From NCBI GenBank assembly GCA_002713215.1, contig PAVO01000028.1:1-64000 (forward strand): a stretch of DNA of 64,000 bases. Direction: 5' to 3'. The notes under the pieces were generated by a model, which was not told the DNA's origin, searched no databases, and worked only from the letters and a program-made list of their open reading frames with translations. A program made the position numbers and the translations under genes. This document shows, piece after piece, positions 42,858-51,946 of the stretch (within the stretch, counting starts at the first letter, position 1; each line of letters opens with the position of its first letter). The DNA comes from Crocinitomicaceae bacterium (lineage in GTDB: Bacteria > Bacteroidota > Bacteroidia > Flavobacteriales_G > Salibacteraceae).

Positions 42858-43916
42858 ATGAGTATTGTTATAAGCGGAATACAGCAAATTGGAATTGGAA
42901 TTCCGGATGTTCACAAGGCTTTTGATTGGTATCGTCATCATTTTGGAATGAACATAAAGGTATTTGAAGAAGCAGCCGATGCTGCTCTAATGCTGCCTTA
43001 TACGCAAAATGAAGTAAGAAGCCGTCACGCTATCCTGGCACTCAACTTACAAAGTGGTGGTGGCTTTGAAATATGGCAATACACCTCCAGAACCCCGCAA
43101 TTGCCTGATTTTGAAATTGCGATGGGTGATACGGGTTTGAACGCATGCAAAATAAGAACCTACGATGTTAAGAGAACCTTCGAAGATTATAAGAGTAGGG
43201 GAGTAAAACTGCTAGGCGATTTAGGAGTTGACCCGGAAGGAAACCCTACTTTTTTTATCGAAGACCCCTTTGGTAATGTGTTTCAAATGGTTCAAAACAG
43301 CTATACGTTTAAGAATACCGGAAGCCCTACTGCCGGACCCATGGGGTGCATTATTGGGGTAACCAACATTGAGAAAGCTCAAGAGCTTTACGGTGACATT
43401 TTAGGCTACGATACCGTAGTTTATGATAAAACCCGGGTCTATGATGACTTTGCTGGGTTAAATGGCGGAAAAGAGGAGTTCAGACGGGTGCTATTGCGTC
43501 ATGCTAAACCCCGGAACGGATCGTTTAGTCGTATGATGGGGCCTTCTGAAATAGAATTGGTTCAGGTCAAAAACAAAACACCCCGAAAGATTTTTGAAGG
43601 ACGTGACTGGGGAGACCGGGGTTACATTCACCTGTGTTTTGATATCAACGGCATGGATGAGCTTAAGCAACTTTGTGAAAGCAAGGGATTTCCCTTTACC
43701 GTCGATAGCGATAACAGTTTTGATATGGGAGAGGCTGCCGGCCGATTCTCCTACATTGAAGACCCCGATGGAACGCTCATTGAATTTGTGGAAACGCACA
43801 AACTACCGATCATGAAAAAATTAGGGTGGTACAAAAACCTAAAGAATCGAGATCCAAAGAAACCGCTACCGGATTGGATGTTAAAAGCTATGTGGTATAC
43901 TCGAGTTAAGGATTAA
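42858..43916 (+). CDS. Two-domain VOC (glyoxalase/dioxygenase-fold) protein
   Basis: A 352-aa protein with two vicinal-oxygen-chelate units: about 5-145 (IGIGIPDVHKAFDWYRHHFG to FFIEDPFGNVFQMVQNSY) and about 155-320 (IIGVTNIEKAQELYGDILGY to YIEDPDGTLIEFVETH). His in YIHLCFDI and Glu in LIEFVE are possible metal ligands of the second unit. The first has Gln where a Glu ligand is common. Could be a dioxygenase, lyase or isomerase; forms an operon with the SDR, suggesting one catabolic or detoxification step. Confidence 0.82.
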   Translation: MSIVISGIQQIGIGIPDVHKAFDWYRHHFGMNIKVFEEAADAALMLPYTQNEVRSRHAILALNLQSGGGFEIWQYTSRTPQLPDFEIAMGDTGLNACKIRTYDVKRTFEDYKSRGVKLLGDLGVDPEGNPTFFIEDPFGNVFQMVQNSYTFKNTGSPTAGPMGCIIGVTNIEKAQELYGDILGYDTVVYDKTRVYDDFAGLNGGKEEFRRVLLRHAKPRNGSFSRMMGPSEIELVQVKNKTPRKIFEGRDWGDRGYIHLCFDINGMDELKQLCESKGFPFTVDSDNSFDMGEAAGRFSYIEDPDGTLIEFVETHKLPIMKKLGWYKNLKNRDPKKPLPDWMLKAMWYTRVKD

Positions 43917-43919
43917 CCA

Positions 43920-45875
43920 CTACTTACAGTACATTTTCATTACTTCGTAAGCATTCGAAAGCCCCAGTTCACCGGCTTTGCTAAAGTCTGCACAGGCTTT
44001 CTTCGAATTGTCTATATACAGGTAAGTTAAAGCCCGGTTGTAATAAGCCTCTGCAAAATCGGGGTTTATCTTAATCACCTTAGTATAGGCATCAATTGAC
44101 TTGTTAAACTCTTTGAGCTCTGACCGCACGATGGCTATGTTAAACCAGGCATAATAGAAGTCAGGGGACGACTCTAATGATTTTAAATACAACTCTTCGA
44201 TTCCTTTTAACTGAACTGTCAAGGTCTGCATATCGTTTAGTTGAGCCGACTTAGCATCCTCTCCCAGTTCAATTAAACTGCCACTTCCTGCTTCTAACTT
44301 TAGTAAGAGTTCCAGCAGGTCAAACTGGGTACTTGCCTTATTAAAATAAGCCAGGGAAAAATCGGGATAAAGTGCTATTAAACTATCGTAGGTTGCAATA
44401 GAATTGTTGTAATCGAAATTCGATTTTAACCAAACAGCCTTCCACAACCAGTTTCGTTTTTCAAGCTCATTATTGGTGCCGTTCAAGGCTTCGTTTAAGG
44501 CCGTTTTTCGAAGTTCCGGTTTTATAAAATCTTCCTGCAACAAGGTATTGCTTAAATAGAAGAAAGGAAGGTTGGCATTCCCTTCGTTGTATGTGGTTAA
44601 TAATTTAATGTTGTACTTTAAATTACTATTACTAACTGATTTATAATCAGTTTCTTTAATTTCGAAAACAGGAATAGTATAGACTGCAATTTGATTCTCT
44701 TCTTCATTGAAATTTGGACGATAAAAATCGGCATCTAAATGCGTTTTTTTCTTAAGCAAATTAGCATCCTCAACATTGAATATTTTAGATTGATTTTCCC
44801 CTCTGATTTCATTGCCCTTCATGTAATCAAATTGTGCTCCTTCCTGATCACCAATTTTCTTTTTCGCAAATGCCCGGTTAAACCAGGCGTCTTCCATTTC
44901 GGGATACAGTTCTATGGTTTTGTCATACGATTTAATGGCTAGCTCATGTTTACCCAGTTTGTGGTAGGTGAGGGCCAGGTTAAAATGCCCCAGGATATTG
45001 TCGGGGTTTATTTTGGTCACCTGACGGTAATCAAGGGCTGCTTTGGTGTATTCATTTTGCCTGACTTCTACGTTGGCTCGATTGAAATAGGCTAAAGCAT
45101 TGTTAGGCGTGAGATCGATTACCTTGTCGTAATTTGTCAACGCACGATCGTAATCCAGTCTTTCGGCATAAATGTTTGCTTTTACGAAATATCCCATGGA
45201 AGAGGTGCTATCTATAGCAATGGCCGAGTCGCAATCTTCTATGGCCAGACTAAATTCCAGGTTCTCATTTCGGGCAATGGCGCGACGTAGATAAGCTTCA
45301 TCGTTTTTTGGATTTATTTCAAGTGTATTGGTGTAGTCGAGAATGGCAAGATCCAGGTTTTTTAATTCGGCATTGCCTATTCCCCTAAAAAGGTAGCCTG
45401 ACTCAAGGTATTCATTCAAAGAAATAGCCCGGTTACAAGAAGCAATTGCTCCCTCATAGTCTTTAATCTGTAGTTGACTGTATGCCTTGTTGATGTAAAT
45501 AAAATAGTTACTCGGATCAATCTTAATAGATCGATTAAAGTCTTCAATGGCCTTGGCATTATCACCCGATTTTGCCCGGCTTAAGCCCCTATTTTGGTAG
45601 GCAGCGGAACTTGTTGGGGCTAACCTTATGCAATGCGAGTAATCCATAATAGCCCCTTGATAGTCATTTAACTGGTGTTTAGCCATGGCCCGTAAGAAAT
45701 AGGCTTCTACGTTATAGGGACTGGCTTTAATGGCAAAATTGAGGCGTTGTATGGCTAGTGTAAAGTTTTGATCCTCTAAGTCTGCCCGGGCCAGTGAAAC
45801 GTACTTTTCTGTACTCAATTGAGCCTGTAAGGTTAAAGTTCCAAGCAATATTGTCAATACCAATACCAGTCGCAC
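43920..45875 (-). CDS. Exported TPR-repeat protein
   Basis: A 651-aa exported protein. I start at GTG 45875, which begins a good signal peptide (MRLVLVLTILLGTLTLQAQ); a longer frame runs to a TTG at 45914. At least ten TPR units run from about residue 25 to 370, for example AKAIEDFNRSIKIDPSNYFI and AIKSYDKTIELYPEMEDAWF. After a low-complexity middle part (about 370-500), further TPRs end the protein (FNKSIDAYTKVIKINPDFAE). A scaffold for protein complexes in the periplasm or at the surface is likely. Divergent from the 46085 gene. Confidence 0.85.
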   Translation of the reverse strand: MRLVLVLTILLGTLTLQAQLSTEKYVSLARADLEDQNFTLAIQRLNFAIKASPYNVEAYFLRAMAKHQLNDYQGAIMDYSHCIRLAPTSSAAYQNRGLSRAKSGDNAKAIEDFNRSIKIDPSNYFIYINKAYSQLQIKDYEGAIASCNRAISLNEYLESGYLFRGIGNAELKNLDLAILDYTNTLEINPKNDEAYLRRAIARNENLEFSLAIEDCDSAIAIDSTSSMGYFVKANIYAERLDYDRALTNYDKVIDLTPNNALAYFNRANVEVRQNEYTKAALDYRQVTKINPDNILGHFNLALTYHKLGKHELAIKSYDKTIELYPEMEDAWFNRAFAKKKIGDQEGAQFDYMKGNEIRGENQSKIFNVEDANLLKKKTHLDADFYRPNFNEEENQIAVYTIPVFEIKETDYKSVSNSNLKYNIKLLTTYNEGNANLPFFYLSNTLLQEDFIKPELRKTALNEALNGTNNELEKRNWLWKAVWLKSNFDYNNSIATYDSLIALYPDFSLAYFNKASTQFDLLELLLKLEAGSGSLIELGEDAKSAQLNDMQTLTVQLKGIEELYLKSLESSPDFYYAWFNIAIVRSELKEFNKSIDAYTKVIKINPDFAEAYYNRALTYLYIDNSKKACADFSKAGELGLSNAYEVMKMYCK

Positions 45876-46084
45876 TTCGCAAAAGTAGATTTCCGTATTG
45901 ATTAAGCTCACCAATCTTGTTAAATCGTTTAAAGAGTACTTTTAATTCAAGTAGGATCAATGGAATGTATCAGGTTTTATTTGGCTTATTAATTGTTGGT
46001 AAAGAGCAATTTGAATTTAATTTATTCGTTATCATTTCAGTTCATGTCCAAATTCCATATCAGCCTATAAGTCAAAAAAACCAT

Positions 46085-47533
46085 ATGAAACGATTTTTGT
46101 TATCTCTAGCCGTTTATTTTTTTAGTAATGGTCTTACTGCGCAATCTGGTGAATTTAAGCTTTACCCCAATGGGCTCATGTATAGTACCAGCACCATGAA
46201 TCAATTGGAATACATAGTAGACTCCTTGAATCTAAAATTTAAAAATTGTGATTTAAGCAGAACATACCTATCGTGTAAGCAACTAAAAGGACATTTTGTG
46301 TATCTCGAAAAGGGGAATATTAATCAGGCTTTAAAGGACATGAAAAAAAACATCTCCTTTGATGAATTTAAGAGAAAGTATGGCAGGGCAGAGATCAATA
46401 AAGATGTTTTGGTATTGAGGGATGTTTATAAGAATTGGGAAGGAGAACAAGTAATTGATTACAGCAGCATGGTGTTTAGAAGAACAGTTCAACCAAAAAA
46501 ATCGGTGGATGAGCTATTTGGAAAAGGGGAAGGAAACTGGGTCTATGAATTCAGTTCAAAAACTGAGTATTCTGGCGAATATGTAAGTGCATTTTATTTG
46601 TCCAGCAAACTTGAATCGAATCCTATACCAGAAAAATATGCTCGCTTAATTCAATATTCGGATTGTTTAGTGGATACGTCTACAACCATTTTCATTGAAG
46701 GTGCTGAAGATGCCGATCAATTTTATACGAGTAGTCAGGTAGCGGATTTTGTTAACTATGTGCATGACAGAACCAATCGTCCTGTGTACGATACCAGCGA
46801 CCGTAAATCCTACTGGAGTAAATATGCCCTCTGGGATTCAACCAAATACCTGACGCTTGATTCAATGAAGAATGAAGAAAAATTCAAGAATATGCTTAAT
46901 AAAGCAACCAATGAAGCACTTGCAAAAGGTGGTTCTAATGACGAATTTGAATCTTATGTAAGTAGGTATAACTCTCCGGCAGCTGCGCTGGAGTTAAAGA
47001 GGAAAAGACAAGTATGGGGGCAATGTAGTATGGATAATAGGCCTAGAATTCATGCCTTGAATATTGCGGTATTATCGGCAGAAACCATCAACTGGGAGGT
47101 TTTTTTAAGGGCTCATTTAGACATTATGAATGATAATTTCAGGCGGGCTTCGGATGGTAGTTATGCCTGGAAACGTCGGAATACATACATTCGGGAGTTG
47201 GAGGAATTGGATATAAACGTAGCGGATTTATTGCTTGGAATTTCGCTACGCCTGGAAAATCCAAGTGCTAATCATTACTATGCTAACATTCGTAGGGTGG
47301 GTAGAGCTCTTGCTGAATATTCTGATAAAGAAGAAATTGAAACAAGAATGATATCCATTATTGAAGACGAATCACTCGATGACTACAATCGTTTGATCAT
47401 ATACTACCTCTATGACAACTATTATTACAACCTGCAAGAAGAGGATCAAACTAAAGAAGGTGAAAAGAAGTTGGCTGATGCTTTGAATACGCTTCCCAAA
47501 TACTTGCTTCAAGACATGAAAAAGGAGCATTAA
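46085..47533 (+). CDS. Exported protein of unknown function
   Basis: A 482-aa protein from ATG 46085 with signal peptide MKRFLLSLAVYFFSNGLTAQ. An upstream in-frame start at 45917 exists but lacks a signal peptide and overlaps the divergent promoter region. The mature part is polar, mixed alpha/beta in the first half (KLYPNGLMYSTSTMNQLEYI) and helical in the second (NVADLLLGISLRLENPSANH). No repeat or catalytic motif was recognised. It is followed by the ssb terminator region. Confidence 0.65.
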   Translation: MKRFLLSLAVYFFSNGLTAQSGEFKLYPNGLMYSTSTMNQLEYIVDSLNLKFKNCDLSRTYLSCKQLKGHFVYLEKGNINQALKDMKKNISFDEFKRKYGRAEINKDVLVLRDVYKNWEGEQVIDYSSMVFRRTVQPKKSVDELFGKGEGNWVYEFSSKTEYSGEYVSAFYLSSKLESNPIPEKYARLIQYSDCLVDTSTTIFIEGAEDADQFYTSSQVADFVNYVHDRTNRPVYDTSDRKSYWSKYALWDSTKYLTLDSMKNEEKFKNMLNKATNEALAKGGSNDEFESYVSRYNSPAAALELKRKRQVWGQCSMDNRPRIHALNIAVLSAETINWEVFLRAHLDIMNDNFRRASDGSYAWKRRNTYIRELEELDINVADLLLGISLRLENPSANHYYANIRRVGRALAEYSDKEEIETRMISIIEDESLDDYNRLIIYYLYDNYYYNLQEEDQTKEGEKKLADALNTLPKYLLQDMKKEH

Positions 47534-47534
47534 A

Positions 47535-47564
47535 AAGCCCCTACCGAACAAACGATAAGGGCTT
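47535..47564 (-). terminator. Terminator between convergent genes, mainly for ssb
   Basis: AAGCCC and GGGCTT arms with inner TA/CG pairs form an interrupted stem around an about 8-nt loop, followed on the minus strand by CTTTTTAA. It lies 20 nt past the ssb stop. Confidence 0.65.
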
Positions 47565-47583
47565 CTAGGTAAATTGGTGCTGG

Positions 47584-47928
47584 TTATGCCTTGGCTGGTC
47601 GTCTCAGCATTAGCAGATCATACGCATTTACTTCCGTAACGAACTGCTTTTTACCGTCCGTCGTTTCAAACTGACGGTGAACCAACTTACCCGATATTGC
47701 GACTTCAGATCCTTTTTGAAGGTGTTTTTCAGCGATTCCTGCTAGATTGCCCCATATCACTACATTGTGCCATTGGGTATCTTCTACAAGCTCTCCTTTT
47801 TTGTTTTTAAACTTATCGGATGTTGCTAGTTGAATACGAGCCATTTTTTTGTCCTTTCCAAATTCTCTCACTTCCGGGTCCATACCCAATCTTCCTATTA
47901 ACTGAACTCTATTATTTAAATTACTCAT
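47584..47928 (-). CDS. ssb: Single-stranded DNA-binding protein (short form)
   Basis: A 114-aa OB-fold protein starting MSNLNNRVQLIGRLGMDPEV, with WHNVVIWGNLAGIAEKHLQK and GSEVAISGKL typical of SSB. It binds single-stranded DNA in replication and repair. Normal bacterial SSB has a disordered tail ending in an acidic DDDIPF-like tip; this one stops at LLMLRRPAKA right after the OB fold, so partner recruitment by the tail is absent. It may be a second, specialised SSB in this genome. Confidence 0.92.
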   Translation of the reverse strand: MSNLNNRVQLIGRLGMDPEVREFGKDKKMARIQLATSDKFKNKKGELVEDTQWHNVVIWGNLAGIAEKHLQKGSEVAISGKLVHRQFETTDGKKQFVTEVNAYDLLMLRRPAKA

Positions 47929-48194
47929 AACGTGTTGTATTAAATTATTACATGATTGTTAATTGTTGTCTTTATGATTAACTGCTGCAGTCAGTGTTTC
48001 AATTTGACGAGGCAAAGAATGGAAGAGTTAGAAAATAGAGCAGGTAGATAAGTGTTTGTAGTCGTAAATAAACGTTTACTACCGGTTAAATAGCTTTGTC
48101 CACTGATATTATTCTGATTAATGAAATACGTTAATTTTTTTGATAATTAGGTTGTATACTTGTCCATTACCCTTATTGTAGGAAGACTGCACCT

Positions 48195-48671
48195 ATGAAA
48201 ATTACCGAGTTCAACAGAAAAGATCAAGCCGAATTAGCCGAATTTGTCCTGGCTATTCAAAACGGAGAATTTAAACTTGGATTTAGCACGGAAGAACAGC
48301 CGGATTTAATCAATACGGAACAATTTTATAAATCTGGAGGTTTTTGGATCGTTAGAGAAGATGGAAAAATCATTGGCTCCATTGGACTTCAACGGTTGAA
48401 TTCAGAATGTGGTATTTTAAGAAAACTATTTGTTGACAAAGAGAAAAGAGGAAGTGAACTAAATATAGCTCAGCGGCTTTTTGACCGGCTGTTGAGTGAA
48501 GCGCAATCCTTAAAACTAAAGTACGTAATCCTGGACACCCCTTCGGTGGCTAAGGCCTCGCATAAATTCTATCTTAAAAATGCATTTAAAGAAATAACCA
48601 AGGCTGACATTCTTTATGAATTTAAATATCCAGAAAGAAATTCGAGATTATTTAGGTTAACCCTTAATTAG
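48195..48671 (+). CDS. GNAT-family N-acetyltransferase
   Basis: A 158-aa protein with the GNAT pattern: GKIIGSIGLQRL strand, CGILRKLFVDKEKRGSELNI with the acetyl-CoA-binding R-G/A turn (weak: KEKRGSELNIAQ), and YVILDTPSVAKASHKFYLKN near the end. It would transfer an acetyl group from acetyl-CoA to an amine; substrate unknown. Gene is alone, with a possible TATACTTG -7 box at 48155. Confidence 0.82.
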   Translation: MKITEFNRKDQAELAEFVLAIQNGEFKLGFSTEEQPDLINTEQFYKSGGFWIVREDGKIIGSIGLQRLNSECGILRKLFVDKEKRGSELNIAQRLFDRLLSEAQSLKLKYVILDTPSVAKASHKFYLKNAFKEITKADILYEFKYPERNSRLFRLTLN

Positions 48672-48748
48672 AAGAGATCATTCTTGATTAGATAGGAGTG
48701 AGCATTGCTGCAATTGGTTAATTTAGTAGCCAATCTTAAATTAATACC

Positions 48749-49603
48749 ATGAAAAGAAATCATCTAATCCTCTTACTTGCTTTATTATTTTTTATCGGAT
48801 GTAAAAAGGATGAAAATCCGCAACCGACGATAACCAATACGGGTATTTGCAGTGGTTTGTCATTTTACAAAAGTTTTCCCAATCCTAAAAATGGTGTAGG
48901 ATATTTAGGAGCGTTCTCGCACAAAATGGCACTCAGTAATACCCACATTTATGGAATAAATGGTGATGGTCTTTTCCAATTGGATTTCGAAGGTAACATA
49001 AAAAATCTATTGGGGCCAGCAGAAGGGGTGTCGTCAGTTCAAATGGATGTGGATGGCAAGTTGTACGTGTTCGATTTTTCAAAATTCAGAATTTATGATG
49101 CCGGATTTAACCTGCTTGAGACTCATATTCATAATGGCGTGGTTGATGATGACTATGTGGGTTTAAATTCCGCAGATCGTGTGGTAAGTTGTGAAAAAAC
49201 TGACTTTGATGTAAAAATCTATTCTTATACCACAGATACCATTATTAAGGTGTTTGGAGAATTCGGATTAAATGATGGACAATTTGGAACCGCCATTACC
49301 AGGGTTGACGGAGATGGGATTGGTAATATTTATGTGGATACTAAAAGTAGTAGTCCCCAAATATTTGATAAACTGGGAAATTTTATTGGAAAAATTGAAA
49401 CATACGATTACGTAAAAACCTGGTTGGGAGGGTACGTAACTTATGGTGCAAGTGGGGTAGCTACCTTTAAATCTCCTGATGGAACCAACAAGGGAACATT
49501 CTATGCCAGCTCCGGAAGCGGTTTTATTGACGTTAGATTGTCCCCGGATCAGAATACACTGGTAATTGCTACTCGAACCGAAATTCACGTGTACAAGAAA
49601 TAA
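48749..49603 (+). CDS. Propeller-like lipoprotein
   Basis: A 284-aa lipoprotein with lipobox LFFIGCKKDE. Short blade-like repeats follow, such as THIYGINGDGLFQLDFEGNI, KLYVFDFSKFRIYDAGFNLL, GIGNIYVDTKSSSPQIFDKL and TLVIATRTEIHVYKK, matching an NHL/6-bladed propeller. Probably binds a ligand or partner at the outer membrane. Convergent with pbpC, 19 nt between ends. Confidence 0.75.
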   Translation: MKRNHLILLLALLFFIGCKKDENPQPTITNTGICSGLSFYKSFPNPKNGVGYLGAFSHKMALSNTHIYGINGDGLFQLDFEGNIKNLLGPAEGVSSVQMDVDGKLYVFDFSKFRIYDAGFNLLETHIHNGVVDDDYVGLNSADRVVSCEKTDFDVKIYSYTTDTIIKVFGEFGLNDGQFGTAITRVDGDGIGNIYVDTKSSSPQIFDKLGNFIGKIETYDYVKTWLGGYVTYGASGVATFKSPDGTNKGTFYASSGSGFIDVRLSPDQNTLVIATRTEIHVYKK

Positions 49604-49622
49604 AGGACAATAAAGCGCTTCA

Positions 49623-51914
49623 TTAGTATACTTTAAAATTAGAGTATGCCTTATTTCCCTTTTCATCCAACACGGTCAATCGATAACTTCCCGGTTTAAT
49701 CTGTACCGATAATTCATGCACGTCGGAAGTGCTTCCAACGTATTGATCGTTCAAATGCCAGAAGAGCTGCTGTCCGGAAATTACATGAGTAGCTTTTAAT
49801 TGAATTCGTTCGAACTTTCCGTCAAAGTCTTTAGGGACAATAATTTCAGCGCCATTAGCGGGGTAAATTATTCCTATGGACTTGGGAATCGATTTATCGC
49901 AACTGGGAGAAAGTGCTGGTATGGGGCGGTAATTTTGGTGGTTCATTTTATAATAGTAGGCGGCAATAGGATCCAGTTCAAACCAGACCGTGTCTTTTTT
50001 ATCGCCCTTCCAACAATCCCGATAAACCCGTTCACCGGCAGGGTTTAGTAGAATTGGATTGTGGTATTTGCACGAATTTAATTCGTTGGTTTTTAACGGG
50101 ATTTCTACCATAACCTTCGGGCAACGAACGGTAGGGTTTAGTCCGGTGGTGACACACAGTTTTTCAAACTTCAGATGTCCTTCCGGTTTATCGTACCAGC
50201 TGCCTTTTGGCAAGCTTTGAAAGACTTCAAACATAAGTGGGGCCGAAGCAGATATACCGGTTAAACCAGGCCTGCCTTCGCCCTCAGCGTTACCCACCCA
50301 TACAGCAACCAAATAGTTTTGGTCATAACCAATGGCCCAGGCATCCCTAAAACCATGGCTTGTTCCTGTTTTCCATGCAATTTTTCGGGTAGAAGAGTAT
50401 TGTTTCCAGTTCTTATTCAATCCAGGCCGCTTAACATTGGTAAGCGCTTCGGAAATCAGCCACCAGGCCCCTGGGTCAATTAATTTTACTTGTGATTCGT
50501 TTGCCTCACGGTCCTTCCAAATTTGGATTTCGTTAACCCTGTTATTGCCGCTTGATGCCTGTTTCAAATTGATAGCCTGGTAGGCGTAAGCATGTGCAAG
50601 GTCCCACAGGCTTACTTCAGCACCACCCAAAATGAGCGACAATCCATAATTGTTTACCGATCGATTTATGGTTTTAAATCCAAGGTTTTTAAGGTTGTTG
50701 TAAAACGGGTGAACGCCATAGTCGCGCAGTAATATGGTGGCCGGAACATTTAATGACCGGGATAGTGCTTCGCCAGCCGGCACCATTCCCTCAAATTGCT
50801 TATTAAAATTATGTGGCGAAAACTTGCCAATGGTTAAGGGCACATCTTTGATAAGCGTTCGGGTATGAATTAATCCATCGGAAACACTGGCCCCATATAA
50901 AAAGGGCTTTAATATGCTGCCCGAACTTCGGGGTGCATGTATTAAATCTACGAATTTGGCATTCGATTCTTTGGCTGAGGAATTTCCGACATAGGCAGCT
51001 ATTTCACCATCTTTTAAGGAAATAACCAGGGCACAGGCATTTCTTACTTCGTTTTGAACTAAAAAGGATATGTAGCGATTCAATTTTTTGGAAACCAATT
51101 TTTGCAATTCTCCAACAATGGTTGTATTTATTCGTTGCCCTTCAAAACCTGATTTCATTCCGTAGTTAAGCAAATGGTAGGCGTAGGAGGGGAGTGAATG
51201 AGGCTGATCAGGAATCTTTTCCATTAAGGACAGGGAATAGGTAGTTGAGTCGATTTCTCCGTTTTGCAGCAATTTTAGAAGAAGTTTATTGCGCTTCGTT
51301 TCAAGTGTTTTTCGGTTTCTTCCCGGGTGAATGAGGCCTGGTGCATTCGGAAGCACTGCCAGGGTGCTATACTCCGCCCAGGACAACTGATCGAGCGGTC
51401 GTTTGAAGTAACGCCACGAGGCAGCTTCCACACCTACAATATTTCCACCATAGGGGGCATGTGAGGCATACAAGCCTAGAATTTCATCTTTGCTGTACGA
51501 GAATTCCAATCGAATGGCCAGGTATACTTCCAGTAATTTTTCAAGGTAGGTTCTTGATTTGTTTTTCCTGGACAACCGAATGGTTTGCATGGTTATGGTG
51601 CTGCCCCCGCTAACAATTTTGGAAGCTTGGATGTTTTGCCTGGTAGCACGTACCATTGAAATGGGATTTACACCTGGGTGCCAATAAAAGTATTCGTCTT
51701 CAAAGTAACGGATACAGGTTACCAGCCTGGATGGTAAGCTATCAATTTCCGGGAACCGCCATTGACCATCGCTGGCAATGTGGGCAGCTAATAGATTATC
51801 ATTCCTATCCGTAATAACGGTAGCAATGGGATCATTAAACAGGGTAGAAGGGAGGCTAAAGAAAAAGATCAGCGTTATTACAGCGAATACTGTGAACTTT
51901 ATTTTAGTGTTCAT
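49623..51914 (-). CDS. pbpC: Penicillin-binding protein 1C
   Basis: A 763-aa bifunctional peptidoglycan synthase: short cytosolic tail and one membrane anchor (7-25), glycosyltransferase 51 domain with catalytic Glu72 (FEDEYFYWHPGVNP) and GGSTITMQ (103-110), transpeptidase domain with SILK (SxxK), SLN (SxN) and KTGTSHGFRDAW, and the C-terminal BiPBP domain (about 680-763). It polymerises and cross-links peptidoglycan. It lies 32 nt downstream of the alpha-2-macroglobulin gene, the conserved yfhM-pbpC arrangement. Confidence 0.94.
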   Translation of the reverse strand: MNTKIKFTVFAVITLIFFFSLPSTLFNDPIATVITDRNDNLLAAHIASDGQWRFPEIDSLPSRLVTCIRYFEDEYFYWHPGVNPISMVRATRQNIQASKIVSGGSTITMQTIRLSRKNKSRTYLEKLLEVYLAIRLEFSYSKDEILGLYASHAPYGGNIVGVEAASWRYFKRPLDQLSWAEYSTLAVLPNAPGLIHPGRNRKTLETKRNKLLLKLLQNGEIDSTTYSLSLMEKIPDQPHSLPSYAYHLLNYGMKSGFEGQRINTTIVGELQKLVSKKLNRYISFLVQNEVRNACALVISLKDGEIAAYVGNSSAKESNAKFVDLIHAPRSSGSILKPFLYGASVSDGLIHTRTLIKDVPLTIGKFSPHNFNKQFEGMVPAGEALSRSLNVPATILLRDYGVHPFYNNLKNLGFKTINRSVNNYGLSLILGGAEVSLWDLAHAYAYQAINLKQASSGNNRVNEIQIWKDREANESQVKLIDPGAWWLISEALTNVKRPGLNKNWKQYSSTRKIAWKTGTSHGFRDAWAIGYDQNYLVAVWVGNAEGEGRPGLTGISASAPLMFEVFQSLPKGSWYDKPEGHLKFEKLCVTTGLNPTVRCPKVMVEIPLKTNELNSCKYHNPILLNPAGERVYRDCWKGDKKDTVWFELDPIAAYYYKMNHQNYRPIPALSPSCDKSIPKSIGIIYPANGAEIIVPKDFDGKFERIQLKATHVISGQQLFWHLNDQYVGSTSDVHELSVQIKPGSYRLTVLDEKGNKAYSNFKVY

Positions 51915-51946
51915 CCTCCCTTAGGGTGTTTAGGTAAGGTCCTTGT

